Positions 1 to 10,407 of a stretch of DNA of 64,000 nucleotides are shown here, in pieces. The DNA comes from Corallium rubrum (taxonomy: Eukaryota > Cnidaria > Anthozoa > Scleralcyonacea > Coralliidae). Where the stretch lies: positions 3,776,547 through 3,840,546 of the forward strand of contig OZ036005.1 in NCBI GenBank assembly GCA_964035015.1. Direction: 5' to 3'. The position numbers and the translations under genes were made by a program. The number at the start of each line of letters is the position of its first letter. Position 1 is the stretch's first letter. The notes beneath the pieces were generated by a model. That model ran no database searches and was not told where the DNA came from. It worked only from the letters and a program-made list of their open reading frames with translations.

Positions 1-642
1 GTGGTTGTTGTTCATCGCTGCTTTTACTAAGAATCTGTCAAATTATCTGATATTTATACCTATCATTACACTTTTCTGCCTTGAAAAAGACAGTGGGTCA
101 AAATGGACTATGTTGGATATGTTGTAGGGTTTTTTGGTTATCTTTTTCCTTAATACTCTGCCTGATCAATTCACTTTCTCCGAGACTCTAACTTGATGTG
201 GTGTTTAACGTGTTTTCACTTTGAACCTTCCTGAACTAAGATCTTTATTACGAGTCGTACCCGCAGCTTTTTTCCGCATCTGTATAATTTCGCGTTATCA
301 GTACCACTGTACCAAGTTATTCGTTTTTATGTATAGGATAAACACGAGAACGAGGGATTTGTGCTATATAAAGACCCGAGGCCGCGCAGCGTCCGAGGGC
401 TTTATATATAGCATAAATCCCGACGTTCGAGGGTTTTATCTGACTTAAATAATTATTGAGGAGGTTTTCCAACAAAGTTTTGTCTCTTTTTTCTACCTTG
501 GACAAAGATTTTCCTAGTTTTTTTCTTCATGTCTTTTCTAATTATAGTATTCAAGGGCTTTATGTAATAGATACAATGTGAGCGGCCGAACTCGGAATCG
601 CATATGACTGTGAATTTGCAACCTTGTATAGCTTTCCATCCA
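1..642. other. Non-coding left edge with a dispersed palindromic repeat
   Basis: I see no convincing gene. Positions ~325-560 belong to a dispersed repeat with short inverted arms (GAGGGATTT ... CGAGGGCTTTATAT) followed by a TGAGGAGGTTTTCCAACAA stretch. Close copies occur at ~8075-8360 and, more diverged, at ~28020-28330. If the minus-strand signal-peptide exon at 1244-1169 is real, this stretch is intronic to that gene. Confidence 0.5.
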
Positions 643-716
643 AGCCTTAGTAGCTGAATGGTTAGAGGGTCTAACCAGTCATTGGAAGGTTGCAGGTTCG
701 GTCTCTGTCTAGGGCT
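643..716 (+). tRNA. tRNA-like sequence (pseudogene or SINE head)
   Basis: A 74-nt cloverleaf-like segment. The acceptor arms AGCCTTA and TAGGGCT pair with one G-U. The A-box-like TAGCTGAATGGTTAGAGG and the B-box-like GGTTGCAGGTTCGGTCTC are both present. The anticodon stem TCTAA/TTGGA closes a 7-nt loop CCAGTCA, which would read AGT (Thr). It may be a functional tRNA, but the A-box departs from consensus and similar tRNA-like heads elsewhere in the window are embedded in repeats, so a tRNA pseudogene or SINE is at least as likely. Confidence 0.45.
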
Positions 717-1168
717 CAGTAGTATTTCTGGGTATTTGAGCGTGACGAACGTCTATTGACCAAACGTCTGTTATCGTGATATACCGCAGTATTCTGGAAT
801 GTCTAAATGCGACTTTATTTTTATATTGAAAGTAACGTATGACAGTATTTAGATAGTGATAACCCAATGGTTCTCAACCCTTGATAGAACTAGTTAGTAG
901 ACTTGACTGTATATGGGAAACTATGGTGTTGATTTTGCGATGGGAGGAGTCATTAACCAGAGAACCCGGTGAAAAACTCTTGAGGCACATGAGAGAACCA
1001 GCAACCATTTGAGTACTAACCCCATTCGAATTGGCTTAACTGCAGCGGTGAAAGGCAGCGCGCTAATATAGCTATATAGTTCCACCGTTTCCCACTTTAT
1101 GAACCTGTAATAAGTTTGTGGTTAACTTAATAACAGAAATAGTATTATACCTGTACCTGTACCTGTAC
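717..1168. other. No recognisable gene; probable intron
   Basis: This 450-bp stretch lies downstream, on the minus strand, of the signal-peptide exon at 1244-1169. I see no coding exon in it. Next to the exon, positions ~1147-1168 consist of tandem copies of the splice-donor hexamer (GTACAG on the minus strand). Confidence 0.4.
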
Positions 1169-1244
1169 CATCTTCAAATGTGAGAGCAAAACTGGTGACT
1201 ATCAACAGCACCAGCATTACACCAAGTGCAGGTCTTGCCATCAT
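1169..1244 (-). CDS. First exon of a secreted-protein gene (signal peptide only), gene continues off the left edge
   Basis: On the minus strand an ATG at 1244 opens a 76-nt exon encoding MMARPALGVMLVLLIVTS followed by FALTFED. This is a typical secretory signal: a short basic start, a hydrophobic core and a polar end. It ends in phase 1 at a GT donor (G|GTACAG). A TATATAA box lies ~70 nt upstream, giving a short 5' leader. The architecture (TATA, short leader, phase-1 signal exon) matches exon 1 of the two tyrosinase-like genes in this window, so it could be a further member of that family. Only the signal peptide is visible, so the product is unknown. The ATG at 1241 is an alternative start one codon in. 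Confidence 0.55.
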
Positions 1245-1311
1245 ATCTCCTCAGTTGATGTGGTTTAAAGGCAGTGTTTAGCCTTTCTGCTCTCGTCTTT
1301 CCTTCCTGGTC

Positions 1312-1320
1312 TTATATATA
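1312..1320 (-). promoter_or_regulatory. TATA box of the signal-peptide gene
   Basis: The minus strand reads TATATATAAG, ~70 nt upstream of the ATG at 1244. Position and sequence resemble the TATA boxes before the two tyrosinase-like genes. No CCAAT box is obvious next to it. Confidence 0.4.
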
Positions 1321-2189
1321 ATTCCAGAAACAAAAGAAATGGTAATTTTCTTCTCCCCGGAGCTTAAAAAAAATATCTTTTATAAAATTGTGTGGGTAGC
1401 CTCGTTATATTCCACGCTAGTTGACAAATATAATTAATTATCGTTACTTGTATAAGATATTCTTTATTAAAACTTCAATGCACTTTTCCAGAGAAAACTC
1501 TGTAAGCAAATACTAGGATGATTAGCCAAATTAGACACTTGAGTTCGCACATAACCAGGAAGTTTAATTTTATTTAATGAGCTAATGACTTTAAAATATA
1601 TTTTCAACTTAATTTTCTTTGTTTTGTACAGGAGTTGATATTGATTGTTTCAGCTTTTCGCATGTTCCTTATTTTGTTTTCTGAAGCTACTGTACATGTG
1701 TTTTTATTTTCTAATTCACTGAGGAATTTAGTGAAGCAATGTACATCCTAATAATGACCGCTTTAGTTTTCTATTGGCCAATTACAGAAACGCTGATCAA
1801 CCGTTATTTACGATACCGTAAAGATTCGAATAAGCGCCCGGGGGCGCTTATTTAATTTTAGGAGGTCGATGAGGGTGGCTTATTCGAGAGGGTACGCTTA
1901 CTCGGGAGGGGGCGCTTATTTAATGTTTTAGCAAACACCGCAATCTGATTCCATAAAAACGCAGAACTTTAATAACAATCTTAACAAGAACAATTACAAG
2001 GATTTAAAAAAAACTGAAACCCTAGTTCTCTGCTTTAGTAGATAGAATATAAGTTATAATGTAGCTAATTTGTTCTCAATCAATCAATGACAAGTTCTAA
2101 TATGCGCAATGCATATATTCGTGACAAATAAAATGTTGAAGGACAGTTGATTTTATAGCGATGTTCATGCGTCTCTCTCAGTGTTTAAT
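1321..2189. other. Intergenic, with a GC-rich repeat fragment
   Basis: No gene is seen. Positions ~1825-1935 contain GGGGCGCTTATTTAA motifs in inverted and direct orientation, consistent with a small degraded DNA-transposon fragment. The rest is AT-rich and unremarkable. Confidence 0.4.
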
Positions 2190-2667
2190 TAAAGTGCCTA
2201 TGAAACGAAAATCAAGTTTGTCTTATTTGAAAGAACACTTAAAATGATAGAGTAACATTTTCTGCAGTTTTTCGTTTCCTTGCTTCGTTCTTGAGATATT
2301 TTAGTTTGTTTCATATGCAAATTAAACATTTGACGTCACACGTGCATAATGAGTTATCGAAAAAGTTATATATCTTTACTAGTATTAAATATAATAATCA
2401 CTTGAAGATCTACATATTTAGTGTTGTGGGCGAAAAGCATCCACATGCTTCGTTCAAATTAATTTGGCTTGATCATAGAAAAAATGTTTAACCTCCGATA
2501 GGTCATTATGCACCTACGACGTCAAAATGTTTAATTTGCATATCAAACAAGCTAAAATATGACAAGAGCAAAGCAAGGAAACGAAAAACTGCAAAAGATG
2601 TTGCTCTATAATTTTAAATGTTCTTTCAAATAAGACAAACTTAATTTTCGTTTCGTAGGCACTTTAA
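2190..2667. mobile_element. Palindromic MITE with ~150-bp terminal inverted repeats
   Basis: The left arm starting AAAGTGCCTATGAAACGAAA is repeated in inverse orientation at the right end (TTTCGTTTCGTAGGCACTTT), with strong similarity over ~150 bp each. The short open frame inside is a by-product of the repeat. A related end occurs at ~29,150 (CATGGGCACTTTAAC). No transposase is present, so it is non-autonomous. Confidence 0.7.
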
Positions 2668-4090
2668 ACTGAGTCAAACGAGAAAGCAAGTCATCGCATG
2701 TTGGCAGTCACGAATTTCTGTGGCGATCGTTCGAACACCAAGATTGACAAAATAAAGGTTTCATGAGTGTTTTAAACAAATCTTAACTTTGTCAAGGTAT
2801 ATGATATTTTCGGGAAATTATTCAGAGCGGCTGGCTGAGATAGCGTGACTGACAACTTGCGATGACTTGTGTTCTCGTTTAATTAGGGCTTTAAAATACC
2901 CAGATAAGCTGCGAAAATGCTGACTATGTTAATCGACAGTGGTTTTGCAATGTTCTGGTCGACGACTCACTGTCTAATCGTATGATAAAGTATAAGAGCC
3001 CAGCTCAAAATCTTAAAATGTAAAGCCATAACGAGAAGAAACAATTTATGATATTCAAAATATATCATCTAACGTTTCGTTACGTTCGTGCAACATCACC
3101 CTGCGAGCAAAGCCTTCATTTCCTTATTTCTTCGCTGATAGAGAGAAGGAGGCTCTGGTTGACACTGCGCATGCATGTCGGTTGCTTGGTTACAATTTCT
3201 AACTCAGTCCAAATCAGAGCAGAAAACAACAAGAACCGTTAGAAGGGTTACTTCGTCCTAAATCTTGGACGAAGCCAAACACGAATATAGCAGAGCCTGG
3301 TTTCCTTTTTCTCTCTCAGCAGGGTAGTACACCATATTCAGAGTGATGACTATTACAAAGTTGACAAAAGATATATTTACATAATAATAATCGTTTTATT
3401 TCCCCATAAAATTAAAAAGTTACAATTGAAGAATATATTACATGAAAAAAAGGAACTGACTACCTGGAATAACTAGAAGTCAACAAAAGCAGGCAGCCAG
3501 ATTTACATATTGAAATTAAATGTTTCGGTCGGACACACAAAAGTCAGACACACACAAGTGAGCATTAACTAAAAGAAATACTATTACAATAGATTATCAA
3601 ATAGGAGAAAGAAAATAGATCAAATAATAATTAAATAATGAATAATTACATTTTGAATATATTAAGCAATAGACCAATGAAAAGCTTGGTGACAAGTTAA
3701 AGAAAAGGCAAAAAAATGTGATAAGGTGATACATAAAACATAATGAAAGTGAGACAGAATATAAAATTGAAGCAAAATAATTAGAAAACAAACCAAAACA
3801 TTAAAACAATGAAAGCGGTATGGAGGAAATATTTTCATTATGAGAGGGTCGAGATTTAGAAATCATGCAATAAGCTCTCACGGAGGAGAAGCTCAAGATC
3901 AGAGCTGGAACGGGAAGAAGATATGGTATAAGGTCGCTAGGCGAGATATCGTGTTCAGTTCGGTGGATCGTGTGCGAGAAAGCCTGAGAGAACAGACTGA
4001 GTAGCTCGTTTCTTTCCAATTTTATCTTATATGATTAAGGTTTCCGGAAAATCACTTGCCACTGTCTAATCCTTAAACACTGTTTAACTA
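2668..4090. other. No gene recognised
   Basis: An AT-rich stretch without splice-supported coding signal. Short open frames (for example 3048-3242 and 4019-3801) have no recognisable domain or codon bias. I see no clear repeat structure. Confidence 0.4.
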
Positions 4091-4267
4091 AGACCCCGTT
4101 TACACGATGCCGGTACAATTTGAAAACGGAACAAAATCATGCCGTTTAGGCCTAGCGTTTACACGATACCGGCACAAAAATAACATGAAATGTTATATGC
4201 TGTATTTGCATACCGGCATGATTTTGTTCCGTTTTCAAATTGTACCGGCATCGTGTAAACGGGGTCT
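4091..4267. mobile_element. Short palindromic MITE (AGACCCCGTTTACACGATGC family)
   Basis: AGACCCCGTTTACACGATGC at the left is matched by its reverse complement at the right end, and the arms pair over ~65 bp. An additional internal inverted copy of the CGTTTACACGATxCCGG motif is present. The element is non-coding. Confidence 0.7.
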
Positions 4268-5572
4268 AAATCACTGTTTCTGCAATTATATGTATTTATC
4301 TATATACTTTGAAGTTTCGCTCAGTGAGCTCTATATGTAACTTGCGAATAGTGAATTCTACTATAATAGACGATTGAGAAGCTATTTCATAAACTCGTGT
4401 ATCTTGTTTTACCAGGGATTATAAACACTCGAGAACAGCAAACTGATCACTCGGCCTATTATCTCGTAATTTTCAATGTTCTCTCGTGCTTGCAAAACAT
4501 TCGAAGACAATAAAAATCACTCGGCCTTCGTCCTCGTGCTTTCATCATGTTTTCTCGTGTTTGGATCCCCTGATAAAACACTCAAACTCGTTGTTGATCT
4601 ATTACATCTCATTTATTATTCACATCAACAAGCCTAGGCATAAAGACAAAGAAGGGAAGGCGTTTAAAGGTTTTTCTTTTCGCATATTAGCGTGGGCGTG
4701 GACCAGAACGAATATGGTGCCAAGCACTTGAAACGGGGATGGAGTTAAAGACGAAATACAACCAAAATTATTTTTTGCTTAAACAGTTATTTGCATAATT
4801 CTATCTATTGGCCGAGAAGCCTCAAAATGTTGTCATCTTTTTTGTTGTAAATTACGTTTTTAAATTCCCCATTGTGGCATTCAGACCAGCGTGAACGCAG
4901 GTTAAAAATAGAAACAGCACTTGAAACATAGAAGTCAAAAGACTTTTGTATTGGGCTTATCCCTTACCTTTTTCGTAGACAAACGTGGGCTAACGTAAAG
5001 GTGGGGGCAGCACTTTGAAACTGAAAGCCATGCACTTGTCATTTGTGTCTTTGAGTTAAATCAATCACGAAGGCAACGGACAGAAAATTAACAACAGATA
5101 AACCTGCCTAGAAAGATAATTTGTGTTAAATTAGATAACACCAAAGCAGTAACTTCTTAAGGGACCGCGGTCATTATTTACGGCCAGGATGTTAGACCAA
5201 AGAGAAAATGGTAGGGAACTGAGAAAAAAACTATTGTGTAGTGGGGGTGCTACGTGGTCGATTTTTTCTCGCTTCTCCTCCTCGACTATTAGTACTCTAT
5301 CACATGCTGAATATCCCAGTGCTGTCGACTCAGTTTCTTTGATCCACAAAAAAATAAAAACTCGCTGCTTGCCAGGGTCTGATGTCCAGGTATTATAAAA
5401 TCCATAACACTTTGACTGTCATGAAGATTTCACCTTGATAAATTAAGTCATCTGGTTTTAGCCAGAGTAAATTACTATGTAAAGGACACCAATGGCAGTG
5501 AAAAGGTTAACGTTGTGACTTTGTGTGACAAAATAGGTGTAGGGATGGGGTAAAAAATATTTTCGGTCTTAA
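4268..5572. other. Intergenic; contains a dispersed repeat shared with ~40980-41220
   Basis: Positions ~4375-4590 (ACTCGTGTATC, ACTCGAGAACA, ATCACTCGGCCT motifs) closely resemble ~40980-41220 in duplication copy B, so this is an interspersed repeat family. The remaining sequence shows no gene. Confidence 0.45.
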
Positions 5573-5900
5573 GGCCCGGTCAAACGAGGAATGAGAGTTG
5601 ATGAGAATCGATGAGAGTTGCAACTCTCGGTCGCGTTTGACCACCAACTCTCATCGACTCTCATGCACTCTTATCAACTCTCATCAACTTTGAGCTGGTT
5701 CAAATTTTAATGGGAGTTGATGAGAGTTTTTGCTCGTTTGACCGGTCATGAGAGTTGGCATATGAGAGTTGATGAGAGTTTAGTACTCTGTTTACCTCGA
5801 AATTCGTTCCTAGTCTCCCTGCTACGCGCGGTAAATCCTACAACTCTCGTCAACTCTCATGGTCAACTCTCATCAACTCTCATCCTCGTTTGACTGGGGC
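5573..5900. mobile_element. MITE built of CAACTCTCAT / ATGAGAGTTG motifs
   Basis: The terminal inverted repeat GCCCGGTCAAACGAGGAATG pairs with an imperfect copy at the right end ending TCCTCGTTTGACTGGGGC. The interior is dominated by the decamer CAACTCTCAT and its complement repeated in both orientations, giving several nested hairpins. The element is non-coding. Confidence 0.65.
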
Positions 5901-6253
5901 ATTACAGTGGTGGGGTTAAAACATTTTGTGATCCAAGATATTTTTTCTTCGCCCTCCACCCCGGCTTTCAATAATGATAGGGTCCCTAACCGCTCGAAAC
6001 GTCAGTATTTCTTTACCAAAACTATATTCTCGGCAGTTTACCGCCTTTCTACTTTGCTTTAATCTAAAACACTGCCTACGCATGCAGCACTCTACTTTTT
6101 TAGAACTTTTTAAAAAGTTAGGTTTAAAATTTTTTTACTCAGAGTAACGTTAGACTATATGTCTGATTCTTTGGTTCTTAGTGCTTTTATACGGACAACT
6201 GTGGGTGCAATGTAGAAAATATAATTTTAGAAATTATTATTCTACAGGGTCTC

Positions 6254-6305
<52 letters not shown>

Positions 6306-6475
6306 AGCTGTCCTCTACGCACGCTCTGATTGGCTGGACCCCGTGCATTTATAAGAGTATGAAGATCATGAATGACGTAAAATGGCGTGGAGTGGCGTAG
6401 GATGGCGTTACCTGGCGGGAAAATTCGGTGAACTTTCAAAACTATCCCACTTTTAGCTTGTTTTTTCTTATTATT
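5901..6475. other. Non-coding, with a (TA)n tract at ~6254-6300
   Basis: No gene. A (TA)n microsatellite is followed by a segment (6300-6430) that recurs at 7205-7310 (ACGCTCTGATTGGCTGG, ATGAATGACGTAAAATGGCG), so it is a dispersed repeat. Confidence 0.5.
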
Positions 6476-6639
6476 ATTTTATAAAACAAATAAAACATAC
6501 CGCTCCTGTGCATATGTACTCTTACAAAGGTTCGTTTGACGTCATTTGAACACGAAAGAAGTTGACTTCTTTCGTGTTCAAATGACGACAAACGAACCTT
6601 TATAACAGTACATATGCACGGAGCTTTATGTTTTATTTG

Positions 6640-6641
<2 letters not shown>
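6476..6641. mobile_element. Near-perfect 166-bp palindrome (MITE)
   Basis: ATAAAACAAATAAAACATAC is mirrored at the right end (ATGTTTTATTTGTTAATA). The arms meet around GAAGTTGACTTC. A second family member with a ~30-nt central loop lies at ~7875-8070. A (TA)n tract follows at ~6643-6694. Confidence 0.7.
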
Positions 6642-6697
<56 letters not shown>

Positions 6698-6737
6698 CTG
6701 AAATACATACATGCACAAAGACTATTCGTGTGGTATG

Positions 6738-6998
6738 AAATGTCATGAAAACAGCTCCCGTATGATTTTCGTGCTAAAGTTGACTTTTTTTTTTGAATTA
6801 TGACTAGATGTCAAACTATCGGAAAATTATGGGCTTCAAATTTTAATTTTCGACCTCTCGACATACAAGGAGGTCGAGGGATCGGAAAATGTGAACGGCA
6901 TTTTTTGATAGTTTGACACCTATAGTCAACTCAAAAAACCCAACGAAAATCAACTTTAGCATGCAAATCCTATGGGAACTGTTTTCATGACAACTCAT
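6738..6998. mobile_element. Imperfect palindrome / inverted-repeat element
   Basis: Left-arm motifs (CATGAAAACAGCTCCCGTA, GATGTCAAACTATC, CGACCTCTCGACATACA) recur inverted in the right arm. A partial copy of one arm lies at ~7065-7180. The element is non-coding. Confidence 0.55.
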
Positions 6999-7317
6999 AT
7001 CACAATATTAGGGCCAGGATCAGGGTGAGGAAACGTCTTCGAGTCACTCCTATTAGCCATGTCTCCGACCCCTCGACCCCCCTGTATATTGAAAGGTTGA
7101 AAATTTGAACCATTTTCTGATAGTTTGACATCTCGTCAACTCAAAAAAGAAAAAAAAGAACTTTAGCACGAAAATCCTACGAGATAACACTTTATACCGC
7201 ACTTTATAAAATAAGGTACCCTCTACGAACGCTCTGATTGGCTGGGCTCCATGCATTTATAAGAGAACAGAGATCATGAATGACGTAAAATGGCGTAGAA
7301 TGTGGCCGGAAAAGCCG

Positions 7318-7412
7318 GCCAAAAAATGCAACTACGCAGGCCTTCCGGCAGGAATTGAACCCACGACCTTGCGATTCGGGGGCAATGCTCTGAGCCACGG
7401 AGGCCGTTGCCG
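7318..7412 (-). repeat. tRNA-derived SINE fragment
   Basis: The minus strand shows GGCCTCCGTGGCTCAGAGC, then GGTCGTGGGTTCAATTCCTG, i.e. A-box-like and B-box-like motifs with a damaged D-arm (the TGGTC segment is missing). It belongs to the same family as 27517-27773 and both arms of 7479-7850. Confidence 0.5.
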
Positions 7413-7478
7413 AGAGCTTGATCGCGAGTTCTGTATACATTAAGGTGGTAATGCCAGGAGAGAATTGGGTTTATTAGA

Positions 7479-7850
7479 AGTAACATTGGGCATTTCACTC
7501 GATTACATACATAGCATGTTCTGGGGATTTTTGGTGAAGGAAAATTCGAGTGTAGAATATATACATTATAAGACCATACCGGGACCAGTTGCGAAAAATG
7601 CAACTACACAGGCCTTCCGGCAGGAATTGAACCCACGACCTTGCGATTCTAGTGCAATGCTCTGACTCAGTGGTCAGAGCATTGCACTAGAATCACAATG
7701 TCGTGTGTTCAATTCCTGCCGGAAGGCCTTGCGTTTTTCGCAACTGGTCCCGGTATGGTCTTATAATGTATATATTCTATACTCGAATTTTCCTTCACCA
7801 AAAATCCCCAGAACATGCTATGTAATCGAGTGAAATGCCCAATGTTACTT
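7479..7850. repeat. 372-bp palindrome made of two inverted tRNA-derived SINE copies
   Basis: The outer ends AAGTAACATT and AATGTTACTT mirror each other. Both arms run through the same sequence (TTTCACTCGATTACATA, TTCGAGTGTAGAATATATAC, GTTGCGAAAAATGCAACTAC, GGAATTGAACCCACGACCTT) and meet at CTCTGACTCAGTGGTCAGAG. Each arm equals one copy of the SINE that is inserted singly at 27517-27773. Confidence 0.7.
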
Positions 7851-7874
7851 TTTTTTAGTTTGATTTTTCCTCTA

Positions 7875-8070
7875 CTTATTTTATAAAACAAATAAAACAT
7901 ATCGCTCCTGTGTATATGTACTCTTATAAAGGTACGTTTGACGTCATTTGAACACGAAAGAAGTGTAAACTCGGCTATCGCCTCGTACCTCTACTCAACT
8001 TCTTTCGTGTTCAAATGACGTCAAACGTGCCTTTATAAGAGTACATATGCACGGAGCTTTATGTTTTATG
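7875..8070. mobile_element. Palindromic MITE with central loop (same family as 6476-6641)
   Basis: The arms from ATAAAACAAATAAAACATAT to ACGGAGCTTTATGTTTTAT pair over ~80 bp each, including CGTTTGACGTCATTTGAACA. A ~30-nt loop (TAAACTCGGCTATCGCCTCG...) separates them. Confidence 0.65.
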
Positions 8071-8540
8071 TAATAGATAAATCCCGAGAACGAGGGATTT
8101 ATGCTATATAAAGACCCGAGGACGCGAAGCGTCCGAGGGCTTTATATCGCATAAATCCCGACGTTCGAGGGATTTATCTGACTTAATTTATGATTGAGGA
8201 GGTTTTCCAACAAAGTTGGGTTTTTTTTTCTACCTTGGACAAAGATTTTCCTAGTTTTTTCCTTCATTTCTTATCTAATTAGTATTCAAGGTCTTTATGC
8301 GATATAAAGCCCTCGAAAGAACAAAGAAAACCGACTCAATCATAAATTAATTGTTGAATATAGTCCTTGGTCATCCTTGTCTAACTCGACTCAATGACCC
8401 TTTTTAGGCGCTGTTCATACGAGGCTGTTCATAACAAAACAAAATTGGCTTCTTTGTTCAGAGTAAGTATAGCACACATGCAGGATATTCTATAATTCCA
8501 GATTTTCGTGACATAAAATCAGCGGCCGGTAACCGAGCTA
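8071..8540. repeat. Dispersed repeat copy, then unique flank of the Tc1/Rep element
   Basis: Positions 8075-8360 are a second copy of the repeat at ~325-560 with inverted arms around CGAGGGCTTTATAT. Positions 8361-8540 show nothing recognisable and end in CGAGCTA, the left target site of the next element. Confidence 0.5.
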
Positions 8541-8791
8541 CAATCGTGGACAAAAGTTGTTGAGAAACATGATTTTCCAACATATTTCAAGTTTGATATA
8601 AATTTGTACAAATCCAGCACCCATCCCCCCCCCCCCCCCCCCTAAACAATGTTGGCAATGTTGGGCAGGCATATTAAGATAATTTTTACAACATTTTCAA
8701 CATTGAATCGGGGGGGAGGGGTGTGAAAACTCATTTATATTGATGAGTTATTGATTATCGTTGATTTTCTCAACAATTTTGTCCACGATTG
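8541..8791. repeat. Terminal palindromic unit 1 of the Tc1-Rep element
   Basis: A 251-bp unit from CAATCGTGG to CCACGATTG. The whole unit folds back on itself: end arms ACAAAAGTTGTTGAGAAA / TTTCTCAACAATTTTGT, then a C-rich arm (CACCC + C-run) facing GGGGGGGAGGGGTG, then CAATGTTGGCAATGTTG facing CAACATTTTCAACATTG. It therefore resembles a long hairpin terminus rather than a plain TIR. Confidence 0.8.
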
Positions 8792-8950
8792 TCTGAATCA
8801 GTAGACAATCAACTTTTAAGAATAAATAGGTGTAGAGGAAATTAGGGCACACGTCATTCTTATAAACTTATGACCTATTTAATTATCCATAAAAATTTAT
8901 GAATTTTTTAAATCAACTATCACACATTCCTAATTAATGACGTCATAAAC

Positions 8951-10049
8951 ATGGCGTTTTCGGGAATGATCAAACCTGAAGTTAGAGCTTATATAAAATA
9001 TTTAAAGAAAATTGGGAAACCAAAAGCAAACGAGGTTGCAAACGAGTGCCATGTATCATTAGCAACTGTTTATCGCATATGGAATGAAAAATTTAATGAA
9101 AACAATGTGAAATGCAACAAAAAACGGAAGAAATCAGGCAGACCTGAAAAGCTGACATCACGAGAAAAGCGTTGTATCCTTCGGGAACTGAAAATGTTAA
9201 GAAAAGAAAATGCAAATTTCACGTCAAAAAAATTACTTATTAGATCTGGAGTAAATCCCAAAAAAGTTTCTTCAAGAACCGTACGACGACTGTTAAATAG
9301 AAACGGATATCGATACTTGCAGGCAAGAAAAAAAGGTCTTTTGAATGATGTGGATATCCGCCGAAGATTTCAATTTGCAAGAAGAATGAGAAAGAGAATA
9401 CGCTGAAGACATTTGGACCAACCAAATCGCTTTTTTCCTCGACGGAGTAAGCTTTATTCACAAGACAAATCCCGCAGATGAAGCCAAAGCTCCTAGGGGA
9501 CGCATTTGGAGGAGAAAAGATGAGGGTCTAGCTAGAGGATGTACGGCAAAGGGTGCCCACGTGGGGACTGGGGGAAGAGTTGTAAAGATGATGGTAGCTG
9601 TTAGTCATGGAGCAGGAGTTGTGTTGTGCGAACAATACCAGAAGCTAGATGGACCGTACTTTCAAAGCCTTATTTACAGAAACTTTAAGCGTATGTTTGC
9701 TGAAGCAAAGAAAGGACGCTCTCGGCTCTGGGTACAAGATGGTGATCCAAGCCAGAATAGTGCTGCTGCTAGAGAAGCGATGAAATCGGTGCGTGCGAAA
9801 TTACTTTCCATCCCCCCACGGAGTCCAGACATCAATCCCATTGAGAACTTTTTCCACCTTGTCAAAAACCAACTCGCTGTTGATGCCCTCGCACAAAATA
9901 TACAGAAGGAAAGTTTTGAGGAGTTCTCCTCCCGAGTGCAGTGTACCATTCTGAACTTCGACAAAGCAGTAATTAATAAAATTGTAGAAAGCATGGATAA
10001 ACGAATGAGGATGATTATTAATTCGAAAGGAAACCGTATTAAATATTAG
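8951..10049 (+). CDS. Tc1/mariner (DD34E) transposase, unit 1, in two overlapping frames
   Basis: The product would cut and paste the element at TA sites. The first frame (8951-9406, 151 aa) encodes two helix-turn-helix regions: residues ~15-45 contain the NEVANECHVSLATVYRIW recognition helix, followed by the basic linker KKRKKSGRPEKLT typical of Tc1. The catalytic domain continues in the +1 frame from ~9390 to 10049. It carries the first Asp in FFLDGVSFIHK, the second in LWVQDGDPSQNS and the Glu in DINPIENFFHLVKNQL. I count 34 residues between the second Asp and the Glu, hence DD34E. The frame change occurs just before the first catalytic Asp and is identical in the second unit. It is either a shared lesion, a tiny intron or a programmed shift. 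A TGACGTCA motif lies ~10 nt upstream of the ATG. The 3' end faces the Rep gene. Confidence 0.85.
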
Positions 10050-10407
10050 AGTTCGTATATATAAACACGCATACAGCGTATCGCATATCACTTCCGTATC
10101 TAATTACACAACACACACACACACACTTCTCGTGTCTGAGATGGATTGAATACAAAAATAAAGCTTATTGTATAAGTAAGGGAAAATCGGAGAAGAAGTC
10201 ACTGTTCTATGTCTTACAAACGAAAGTACATTTAGGAACTAAAAAAAATTTTGGAAGATGTAGTAATCGGAACGATTTAGAACGAGTAACCACGAGTAAC
10301 CACGTTCCACTAAAGATATTATTATTCATAATCTATATTATTTTCCGTTGGTGACTCGTGGTTACTCGTTATATTACTGGTCTATATATAAAATAATGTT
10401 CGAAATG
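10050..10407. other. Convergent intergenic region of unit 1
   Basis: The 358 bp between the transposase and Rep stop codons hold a short (CA)n tract and the iteron-like stem-loop described at 10281-10370. I see nothing else. Confidence 0.5.
10281..10370. promoter_or_regulatory. Iteron-like stem-loop, candidate Rep origin (unit 1)
   Basis: The decamer CGAGTAACCA occurs twice in tandem on the left side (10283-10303). An inverted match lies at the right (GACTCGTGGTTACTCG), forming a stem of ~20 bp around a ~45-nt AT-rich loop. The loop holds TATTATTAT, which matches the circular Rep-encoding ssDNA virus nonanucleotide pattern NANTATTAC except for the last base. Tandem iterons plus a stem-loop are the usual form of a Rep nicking origin. 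Its function here is inference. Confidence 0.4.

Noticed and set aside
2291..2491. 66-aa open frame
   Set aside because: Lies inside a palindromic MITE, with no homology or start context.
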